NCBI GenBank assembly: GCA_003455275.1
Contig: DMRR01000253.1
Location: 1-6,281 of the forward strand
Direction: 5' to 3'
Length of the DNA stretch: 6,281 nt
Origin: Bacteroidota bacterium
GTDB taxonomy: Bacteria; Bacteroidota; Bacteroidia; Chitinophagales; UBA10324
Below the pieces are notes generated by a model, which saw only the letters and a list, made by a program, of their open reading frames with translations, ran no database searches and was not told the DNA's origin. Each line of letters starts with the position of its first letter. Positions within the stretch are counted from its first letter, which is position 1. Made by a program: the position numbers and the translations under genes. Positions 1 to 4,886 of the stretch are shown here, in pieces.

Positions 1-1216
1 ACCAGTGACGAATGAATCTCCATGCACACATAAAGAAAACACCAAACACAAATCCAAGCAAGATCATTGCCCGGCTGAAACGCAAACTGTCGTCCAGGAA
101 TCCATAAACTGCTGAAATGATAAGTGTACCAATCAACAACCCGCGAATAATTTTTGAAGGCCGGGAGTTGCGGTCATATCCGCCGCTGAAATAAACACTA
201 AGCAGCCACACCAATATGTAAACCGGAACAACAATGAAAATAAATTGAGGCGGATAGTTCACCCCTTCGGATGCTTTCACTTTTGTTTCCCATATGTTTT
301 TGAAAAACAACATAGCAGCATACAATCCAATTCCATCAATGGCAGGTGCTGCAATGGATGAAATAAATCTTCTGATTAATGCAAGAGATGCACGCAGGTA
401 GATCGCAGCATTAAGCATGAAAATGAGTCCGCTTGCTCTTTGCTGCGAAAAATGCTTGCGCGCAAACACAATCATCGCCATGTAAAACATGCGCACATAG
501 TTGAGCGAACCCCGCTTGGTACTTTCACCTTTATAGTGAATGATACGAGTGTCAGCGAAATAATAATTCTTCCATCCGCTCTTTATCACACGATAAGAGA
601 GGTCAATGTCTTCGCCATACATGAAAAAATTTTCATCCAACAAGCCGCATTGGTCGAGAGCTTTTTTGCGAAGCAACATGAATGCACCGGCGAGCACTTC
701 GGCTTCGTTCGTTTCATCAGGCGATAGATTTCCGAGATAATATTTCGCAAAAGTTTTGGAGCGTGGAAAAAGTTTTGTTAAGCCGAATGCTTTATAGAAT
801 GCAACTGCCGGAGTTGGAAATCCGCGCTTCGATTCAGGAAGAAATTTTCCGGAGCCATCGAGCATTTTCACACCGAGCGCGCCCGCATCAGCATGTTCAT
901 CCATAAAGCGAATGCATTTTTCAAAAGTGTCTTCTTCCACCACGGTGTCGGGATTCAGAAGTAATACATATTCTCCTTTCGAAATTTTAATCGCCTGGTT
1001 ATTGGCGCGAGAGAAACCAACATTCTCTTTATTCTCAATAAGAATTATTTCCGGAAATTTTTGCTTCAGCATTTCCACCGAACCATCCACTGAATGATTG
1101 TCCACTACAAAAATTTCTACAGCAAGGTTGCGCGATGCTTTTCGAACTGAGAGCAGCGCCTGCTCCAAAAAAGATTTTACATTGTAATTGACAACAACAA
1201 CAGACAGCTTAATCAT
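1..1216 (-). CDS. Glycosyltransferase family 2 with membrane-spanning C-terminal part (3' end cut by window edge)
   Basis: I translated this frame by hand: 405 codons are open from ATG at 1216-1214 to the left edge, with no stop. Residues 1-230 form a GT-A fold family 2 domain of the WbbL/rhamnosyltransferase-like type (COG1216). The marks are VVVNYN near residue 7, VVDNHSVDGS at 37-46, NVGFSRANN at 65-73, NPDT at 88-91 in the place of the metal-binding DxD, LAGAFMLLR, and FMYGEDIDLSYR around 198-209. Such enzymes move a nucleotide-activated sugar onto a lipid-linked or glycan acceptor at the inner membrane face. Hydrophobic stretches near 260-283, 322-343, 355-375 and 381-401 suggest about four membrane segments, which is longer than a plain GT2 domain. 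A further domain may lie beyond the edge. No upstream in-frame ATG exists. It lies 112 bases downstream of recR on the same strand. Donor and acceptor cannot be told from the sequence. Confidence 0.93.
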   Translation of the reverse strand, partial: MIKLSVVVVNYNVKSFLEQALLSVRKASRNLAVEIFVVDNHSVDGSVEMLKQKFPEIILIENKENVGFSRANNQAIKISKGEYVLLLNPDTVVEEDTFEKCIRFMDEHADAGALGVKMLDGSGKFLPESKRGFPTPAVAFYKAFGLTKLFPRSKTFAKYYLGNLSPDETNEAEVLAGAFMLLRKKALDQCGLLDENFFMYGEDIDLSYRVIKSGWKNYYFADTRIIHYKGESTKRGSLNYVRMFYMAMIVFARKHFSQQRASGLIFMLNAAIYLRASLALIRRFISSIAAPAIDGIGLYAAMLFFKNIWETKVKASEGVNYPPQFIFIVVPVYILVWLLSVYFSGGYDRNSRPSKIIRGLLIGTLIISAVYGFLDDSLRFSRAMILLGFVFGVFFMCAWRFIRHW

Positions 1217-1226
1217 TCGAATGATT
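1211..1226. repeat. 16-bp perfect palindrome across the glycosyltransferase start codon
   Basis: The sequence AATCATTCGAATGATT is its own reverse complement. It contains the start codon of the glycosyltransferase (1216-1214) and its second codon. A dyad of this length could be an operator half-site pair, or a hairpin that hides the start codon in the mRNA. No regulator can be assigned, and chance cannot be excluded. Confidence 0.5.
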
Positions 1227-1264
1227 CGAAAAATATTTTTTTGAAAATAAATTCCGTGACTATT

Positions 1265-1292
1265 CCCCTCTCTTTGTGAAAGAGGTTAGGGG
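1265..1292. repeat. Small palindromic intergenic element between recR and the glycosyltransferase gene
   Basis: An inner stem CTCTTT (1270-1275) pairs with AAAGAG (1279-1284) around a 3-base loop. An outer stem CCCCT (1265-1269) pairs with AGGGG (1288-1292), leaving a 3-base bulge on one side. The GC-rich outer arms stand out from the AT-rich surroundings. From memory, similar CCCCTCTC...GAGAGGGG...GGGGTGAGG elements recur between genes in many Bacteroidota genomes, so this is probably one copy of a REP-like family. On the minus strand it is not followed closely by a T-run, so it does not look like a standard recR terminator. Confidence 0.5.
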
Positions 1293-1328
1293 TGAGGTTG
1301 CATGAACGGAAATAACAATGCATTAAAT

Positions 1329-1955
1329 TCATTCGCGGTTGACGAGATAATTTTCATAAGGCAATCGCGTAGCAATTGAGCGTGCGAGCGTAAGATCATC
1401 GGTATATTCCAGTTCGCCTCCAAAAGCCACACCGCGGGCCAGGGTAGTAATTTTTATTCCGGTGTTGTTTTGTAGTTTTCTTGAAATATAAAAAATGGTA
1501 GTGTCTCCTTCCATGGTTGGGCTTAACGCCATAAGCACCTCATTTATTTCACCGGCATGTGTTCGCTGTATAAGTGATTCAATATTCAGCGCATCAGGAC
1601 CAATTCCTTCAAGTGGACTGATAACACCGCCGAGCACATGATAGAGTCCATTGTATTGAGCTGTGTTTTCAATTGCAATCACATCACGAAAATTTTCGAC
1701 TACACACACAACCGTGCGGTTGCGTACGCGGCTGCTGCAGATGTTGCAATACTCTCCATCTGAAATATTGTGGCATGTTTTACAGAACCGGATTTCGCTC
1801 CGCATTTTTTGAATTCGATCCGAGAATAATGTAACCGATTCGTTCGACTGGCGGAGTAAGTGCAATACCAGCCGAAGCGCAGTCTTCCTTCCTATGCCCG
1901 GAAGTTTTTCAAATTCACTCACTGCATCTTCAATAAGTTTCGACGGAAAATTCAT
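1329..1955 (-). CDS. recR: Recombination mediator protein RecR
   Basis: The product (208 aa, close to the usual 195-205) is RecR, which with RecO (and RecF in many bacteria) loads RecA onto SSB-coated single-stranded DNA at gaps during recombinational repair in the cytoplasm. The order of parts is the family's own. A helix-hairpin-helix [12 protein letters not shown] lies at 18-29. A four-cysteine zinc site uses Cys58, Cys61, Cys70 and Cys73. A Toprim domain starts near 82 with VVE (Glu87), followed by [13 protein letters not shown] and later SPTMEGD. The C-terminal Walker-like segment [16 protein letters not shown] is present. All key residues look intact. The start at 1955 gives the usual N-terminus ([20 protein letters not shown]). 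The gene is divergent from the Crp/Fnr gene, with 61 bases between the two starts. Confidence 0.97.
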   Translation of the reverse strand: MNFPSKLIEDAVSEFEKLPGIGRKTALRLVLHLLRQSNESVTLFSDRIQKMRSEIRFCKTCHNISDGEYCNICSSRVRNRTVVCVVENFRDVIAIENTAQYNGLYHVLGGVISPLEGIGPDALNIESLIQRTHAGEINEVLMALSPTMEGDTTIFYISRKLQNNTGIKITTLARGVAFGGELEYTDDLTLARSIATRLPYENYLVNRE

Positions 1956-2016
1956 GCGATAAAAGTAGGAGAAGCAAAATGAAAAAATTCATGGCATATT
2001 TCTAAATTCACCACCA

Positions 2017-2586
2017 ATGTATCCCTCACTCCGAAAATTCATTTCAAATTTTGTTTCACTCACCAATACTGAGTTGGATGAAATTGAAAAACATTTTGAA
2101 CCGCTGCAACTCAAGCACGGCGAGTATTGGGTGAAAGAAGGAAAAATTGGTCGCCACCTTGGATTCATACTGAGCGGATATATGCGCAAATACATTTTGA
2201 CAGATGTAGGAGAGGAGACCATACATATTTCTCCTCCCGGCGAATTCATTATTCCTTTCTACAGTTTCTTTTCACAAAAACCTTCGCCTGAAAATTTGCA
2301 GGCGATCACCGACTGCGAGTTGCTTATTCTGCCTTACCCTGCATTAGAAAATTTGTATTCACAAAATCCGAAAATGGAAAGAGTTGGAAGATTAGTGGTG
2401 CAATACCATTTATTGTTGAAAGAAGGAAGAGTGATTTCATTTGTGCAGCAAAGTGCTGAAGAACGATTCGATGAGTTGATGAAATCGCATTCAGATTATT
2501 TTCAACATGTGCCGCTGCAACATATCGCTTCCTATCTCGGAATGACTCCGGAAACACTGAGCAGGATTCGCTCACGAAAGAAATAG
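2017..2586 (+). CDS. Crp/Fnr-family transcriptional regulator, short Bacteroidota type
   Basis: This 189-aa protein has a cyclic-nucleotide-binding-like beta-roll at about 20-110, with LKHGEYWVKEGK at 33-44, LGFILSGYMRKY at 48-59 and PPGEF at 73-77. A long dimerisation helix follows at about 112-150, then a C-terminal helix-turn-helix (VPLQHIASYLGMTPETLSRIR, residues 165-185) that ends only four residues later. The segment in the place of CRP's phosphate-binding cassette (about 80-96, FYSFFSQKPSPENLQA) has no arginine and no Gly-Glu pair of the CRP kind. I therefore infer that cAMP binding is unlikely. There is also no N-terminal cysteine cluster as in Fnr. In-frame upstream ATG triplets are blocked by a TAA near 2003, so the start at 2017 is well supported. 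Effector and targets are unknown. It probably acts as a dimeric DNA-binding regulator. Confidence 0.9.
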   Translation: MYPSLRKFISNFVSLTNTELDEIEKHFEPLQLKHGEYWVKEGKIGRHLGFILSGYMRKYILTDVGEETIHISPPGEFIIPFYSFFSQKPSPENLQAITDCELLILPYPALENLYSQNPKMERVGRLVVQYHLLLKEGRVISFVQQSAEERFDELMKSHSDYFQHVPLQHIASYLGMTPETLSRIRSRKK

Positions 2587-2593
2587 TTTCATC

Positions 2594-2669
2594 ACCACAG
2601 AGTTTCACAGTGTAAATACACAGAGGAACACAATGTGACTCTGCGACAAACTCTGGGCAACTCTGTGGT
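2594..2669. repeat. 76-bp imperfect palindrome built of CACAGAG/CTCTGTG units
   Basis: The ends form a perfect 11-bp inverted repeat, ACCACAGAGTT at 2594-2604 and AACTCTGTGGT at 2659-2669. With three mismatches the pairing extends to 16 of 19 positions. Inside are further related words, such as CACAGAG at 2619-2625 and ACTCTGCG at 2638-2645. The element fills most of the gap between the Crp/Fnr gene and the hydrolase gene. From memory, CACAGAG-rich palindromes of this type are dispersed between genes in various bacterial genomes, including Bacteroidota. It could fold into a long hairpin in RNA, but no T-run follows, so it is not a typical intrinsic terminator. No coding capacity is seen. Confidence 0.65.
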
Positions 2670-2685
2670 TTAGCTGCCAAGAAAC

Positions 2686-2715
2686 TTGACACTCTTGAGA
2701 GAAAATCTATTTTAG
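2686..2715 (+). promoter_or_regulatory. Candidate promoter of the hydrolase-CBS/ACT unit
   Basis: TTG at 2686-2688 is followed after 19 bases by TATTTTAG at 2708-2715, which matches the Bacteroidota -7 element TAnnTTTG at five of six fixed positions. The spacing lies in the accepted 17-23 range. Transcription would start near 2720, leaving a leader of about 12-15 bases before the ATG at 2734. The same stretch also reads as TTGACA-N16-TATTTT in the sigma-70 style. This is a match by eye only. Confidence 0.4.
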
Positions 2716-2733
2716 CACTCTAAGATTTCAGAT

Positions 2734-3501
2734 ATGGATTACCAAATTAAGGAGGAAGGAAAGTTCCGCTATATAGAAGAAGGCGAAGGCGACACCCTGA
2801 TGTTACTTCACGGTTTGTTTGGCGCACTCAGTAATTTCCGTTACATACTTGATTCCTTCAAAGGAAATTTCAGAGTAGTGATTCCTATTCTTCCAATAAC
2901 TGAAATGGATATTCATGATGCTTCCGTACGCGGCCTGGAGCGCTATACACACGAGTTTGTACAAGCATTATCTCTTGATAAATTCATTCTGCTTGGCAAT
3001 TCTTTAGGCGGACATATTGCTCAGTTGTATGCGCTTGCTCACCCTGAAAAAGTGAGGGCCCTCATTCTAACAGGCAGCAGCGGCTTGTTTGAAAGCGCGA
3101 TGGGAAGCAGTTTCCCGAAGCGCGGTGATTACGAATTCATGAAGCAACGCACAGAATATACTTTTTACGACCCCAAAACAGCGACTAAGGAATTGGTTGA
3201 TGAAGTTTTTGAAATGGTGAACAACCGCGGAAAAGCGTTTCGGATAATTTCTGTTGCAAAGTCAGCCATGCGTGAAAATCTTGCAACTGAATTGCACAAC
3301 ATTAAATGCCCTGTGTGCCTCATCTGGGGAAAGAATGATAACATCACTCCTCCGTTTGTTGCCGAAGAATTTCAGCGACTCATTCCGCATGCTGATTTAT
3401 TTTGGATGGATAAATGCGGGCACGCACCCATGATGGAAAAGCCCGAAGAATTTAATACTCTTCTCGAAAAATTTCTTAATAAAATTTCTGTTTCTGCCTA
3501 A
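2734..3501 (+). CDS. Alpha/beta-fold hydrolase (COG0596 type)
   Basis: This 255-aa protein has a complete catalytic set for the alpha/beta hydrolase fold. The oxyanion-hole motif HGLFG is at 26-30, the nucleophile elbow GNSLGG at 88-93 (Ser90), the acid in WGKNDNITP (Asp202), and the base in CGHAPMMEKP (His230). There is no signal peptide, so the enzyme should be cytoplasmic. The cap region (about 115-180) is short and helical. Family members cleave esters, lactones, C-C bonds or other substrates, and nothing here identifies which. The start at 2734 is the first ATG after a candidate promoter and gives the usual spacing to the HGxxG strand. The CBS/ACT gene begins 8 bases after the TAA, so the two are probably cotranscribed. 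Confidence 0.93.
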   Translation: MDYQIKEEGKFRYIEEGEGDTLMLLHGLFGALSNFRYILDSFKGNFRVVIPILPITEMDIHDASVRGLERYTHEFVQALSLDKFILLGNSLGGHIAQLYALAHPEKVRALILTGSSGLFESAMGSSFPKRGDYEFMKQRTEYTFYDPKTATKELVDEVFEMVNNRGKAFRIISVAKSAMRENLATELHNIKCPVCLIWGKNDNITPPFVAEEFQRLIPHADLFWMDKCGHAPMMEKPEEFNTLLEKFLNKISVSA

Positions 3502-3509
3502 ATCATTTC

Positions 3510-4172
3510 ATGAGAGCTGCTGACCTTATTTCGCAAACTGTTCCACTTCTGAAAAAAAATGATACCGGTTCATTCGCGCTGCAAGCTATGAGCGACCAGC
3601 ATTTGTCTCAATTGCCGCTGGTACATGAGGGAAAGCTGATAGGCCTTATTCGGGAAGAAGATATTATTAATCATCATAAAAATGATTCAAAACTGCAGGA
3701 AATGAAACTGCATGTGACTAAACCATTCATTCATGATTACGAACACATTTTCGAAGTGCTGAAAGTTGCGAGTGAAATGAAAATGAAAGTTGTGCCGGTG
3801 GTTGATAAAGAAGAAAATTTTCTTGGGTGCATCACGCTTGAAAATTTGATGAACTATTTCGCAAAAGACACAGACATATTAGAACCGGGAGCAATTGTAG
3901 TTTTAGAAATAGCAGTGAATGATTATTCTCTTTCAGAAATTTCGCGCATTGTAGAAACCGAAGGAGCAAAAATTCTTTGTGTCTTTACAGGTACTAATCC
4001 CGAGAAAACACAAATTGAACTCACCTTAAAACTTAATGTCAGCGACATTCAGGCCATCACTCAATCATTGCAGCGTCATAATTATGTAGTGAAAGATTCT
4101 TATCAGGAACCTGAATATTTCGAAGACCTGAAAGCCCGTTACGATGAGTTGATGGACTATCTTGATATTTAA
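3510..4172 (+). CDS. CBS-domain pair protein with C-terminal ACT-like domain
   Basis: The 220-aa product carries two CBS repeats. The first is at about 1-58, with SQLPLVHEGKLIGLIREEDI at 33-52. The second is at about 68-118, with KVVPVVDKEENFLGCITLENL at 93-113. CBS pairs bind adenosine nucleotides and act as energy or ligand sensors. Residues of about 127-197 (GAIVVLEIAVNDYSLSEIS, then AKILCVFT, then IELTLKLN) read as a beta-alpha-beta-beta-alpha-beta unit of ACT type, a small-molecule-binding regulatory fold. The C-terminus (YFEDLKARYDELMDYLDI) is acidic and helical. There is no enzyme or membrane domain, so it is a soluble stand-alone sensor. It follows the hydrolase after 8 bases in the same transcript. 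From memory, CBS proteins of this kind often lie next to NAD kinase and a hydrolase in Bacteroidota, but no NAD kinase gene follows here. Confidence 0.87.
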   Translation: MRAADLISQTVPLLKKNDTGSFALQAMSDQHLSQLPLVHEGKLIGLIREEDIINHHKNDSKLQEMKLHVTKPFIHDYEHIFEVLKVASEMKMKVVPVVDKEENFLGCITLENLMNYFAKDTDILEPGAIVVLEIAVNDYSLSEISRIVETEGAKILCVFTGTNPEKTQIELTLKLNVSDIQAITQSLQRHNYVVKDSYQEPEYFEDLKARYDELMDYLDI

Positions 4173-4313
4173 GATTGTTTCCTTCAGCTTAAAATTTTTT
4201 TTCAGAATTTTTTTCTCTATCGGATTTTATTACGAATCAGATTTTTTTTATTCTGAATTTCTCTTTTCGAAAATTTTAAAAAAAATTTTTTATGATTTTT
4301 AGTAAAAAAATTT

Positions 4314-4343
4314 TTTTGTTCTGATTAGTGAACAGAATTTTTT
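4314..4343 (+). terminator. Weak A/U-rich terminator-like hairpin after the hydrolase-CBS/ACT unit
   Basis: TTTTGTTC (4314-4321) pairs with GAACAGAA (4330-4337), giving eight pairs including one G-U, around an 8-base loop. Six T follow at 4338-4343. It lies about 140 bases after the CBS/ACT stop and is the best terminator candidate in the gap. The stem is AU-rich and weak, and in such T-rich sequence chance is a real alternative. Confidence 0.3.
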
Positions 4344-4443
4344 GAGAAGAAATTTTTACCGTTAAAAGGAATTTTCGCGCATACACACCAAATAAAAATA
4401 AATATTTTATCAGGTTAAATCAGAGGCCTGAAAAATTTTAATC

Positions 4444-4476
4444 CTTTGAAACTGTTGCTGGGTAAGCATTTCAAAG
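4444..4476. other. Nested hairpin in the gene-free region
   Basis: CTTTGAAA (4444-4451) is perfectly complementary to TTTCAAAG (4469-4476). Inside it, TGCT (4456-4459) pairs with AGCA (4465-4468) around a GGGTA loop, with a 4-base bulge (CTGT) on the 5' side only. No T-run follows. It could be part of a small RNA or a 5' leader, or the arms of a protein-binding dyad. No family is recognised. Confidence 0.35.
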
Positions 4477-4627
4477 AAATAGAAAAGCAGAAGCAAAACT
4501 TCGTCTTGTCATTCCATTTTTGAATTGATGTTTCAAAAAAAAAAAAATGAAGAGCAATGCATTTATGATTTCATCAGCGCAACATGAATTCACAACAATG
4601 TGTGTATAAAGGAAAGAGAAAAAAAAC

Positions 4628-4657
4628 TTTGCAAGTCGAAGAATACTGTTAACATTG
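4628..4657 (+). promoter_or_regulatory. Bacteroidota-type promoter of the Lys/Ala micro-gene
   Basis: TTTG at 4628-4631 is followed after 18 bases by TAACATTG at 4650-4657. This is a full -33 element and a -7 element that matches TAnnTTTG at five of six fixed positions, at proper spacing. Transcription would start around 4663-4666, giving a leader of about 15 A/U-rich bases (CAAAATTTTTTAACT) before the ATG at 4679. Such leaders without a Shine-Dalgarno are typical in this phylum. It is the best promoter match in the window. Confidence 0.6.
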
Positions 4658-4678
4658 ACTCATCAAAATTTTTTAACT

Positions 4679-4750
4679 ATGGCTACAAAGAAAAAAGCTG
4701 CTAAGAAGGCGAAGAAAGGCGCTAAGAAAGCAGCAAAGAAGAAGAGATAA
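4679..4750 (+). CDS. 23-aa lysine/alanine-rich histone H1-tail-like micro-protein
   Basis: The frame ATG...TAA encodes 23 residues: 12 Lys, 7 Ala, one each of Met, Thr, Gly and Arg, and no acidic or aromatic residue. The pattern is KKKAAKK-AKKGAKKAA-KKKR after MAT. This composition resembles the C-terminal tails of eukaryotic histone H1 and of bacterial Hc1/AlgP-like proteins, which bind nucleic acid by charge. I infer DNA or RNA binding, but no folded domain exists to prove it. Lysine is coded by both AAG and AAA and alanine by GCT, GCG and GCA, which argues against a simple repeat expansion and for selection on the protein. The frame sits alone between a good promoter (4628-4657) and a strong terminator (4774-4811), as a transcript of about 145 bases. 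The alternative is a non-coding RNA with an accidental frame. It is far below usual gene-calling length. Confidence 0.65.
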   Translation: MATKKKAAKKAKKGAKKAAKKKR

Positions 4751-4773
4751 TTCCTCTAAACTTCTCAGAAACT

Positions 4774-4811
4774 CAAAGGGCGACCAGCGGTCGCCCTTTG
4801 TTTTTTTATTT
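4774..4811 (+). terminator. Strong intrinsic terminator of the micro-gene
   Basis: CAAAGGGCGACC (4774-4785) and GGTCGCCCTTTG (4789-4800) form a perfect 12-bp stem with a 3-base AGC loop, followed directly by TTTTTTTATTT. It begins 23 bases after the micro-gene stop. Read on the minus strand, no good T-run follows the stem, so it mainly serves the plus strand and is weak for the M23 gene that ends at 4887. Confidence 0.93.
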
Positions 4812-4886
4812 CAGTCAGAAAATATTTTATGAAAAAAAATTTAAAGTTGTCTTTACAAATAATCAATAACGATAAACTGATAACAG

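Larger units (their letters stand above)
4173..4627. other. Long A/T-rich gene-free stretch downstream of the CBS/ACT gene
   Basis: About 455 bases separate the CBS/ACT stop from the promoter of the next unit. The left half (4190-4345) is packed with T-runs and A-runs of 6-8 bases and short cagaTTTTT/TTCTGaattt words. I find no reading frame with protein-like composition on either strand and no tRNA or rRNA features. The only structures I can point to are a terminator-like hairpin at 4314-4343, a nested hairpin at 4444-4476 and a 13-base A-run at 4535-4547. The tracts may bend the DNA, but their spacing is not clearly helically phased. Confidence 0.7.

Noticed and set aside
440..1097. Three overlapping plus-strand frames of 61-95 codons
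   Set aside because: They are antisense to the glycosyltransferase, whose motifs are clear in the minus-strand frame.
2594..2669. CRISPR-like or tandem repeat reading of the CACAGAG words
   Set aside because: The words are irregularly spaced and arranged as an inverted repeat. There are no constant-length spacers and no cas genes.
2324..2692. 122-codon open frame on the minus strand
   Set aside because: It lies antisense to the well-supported Crp/Fnr gene and runs through the palindrome. Its composition is not protein-like and shows no recognisable motif.
4190..4345. Phased A-tracts that would bend DNA
   Set aside because: The distances between tract centres (about 13, 34, 43, 26, 26) do not keep one helical phase, so I mention curvature only as a possibility.
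4547..4609. 20-codon plus-strand frame starting right after the 13-A run
   Set aside because: It has no promoter at proper spacing, no terminator and no characteristic composition. A frame this short is expected by chance.
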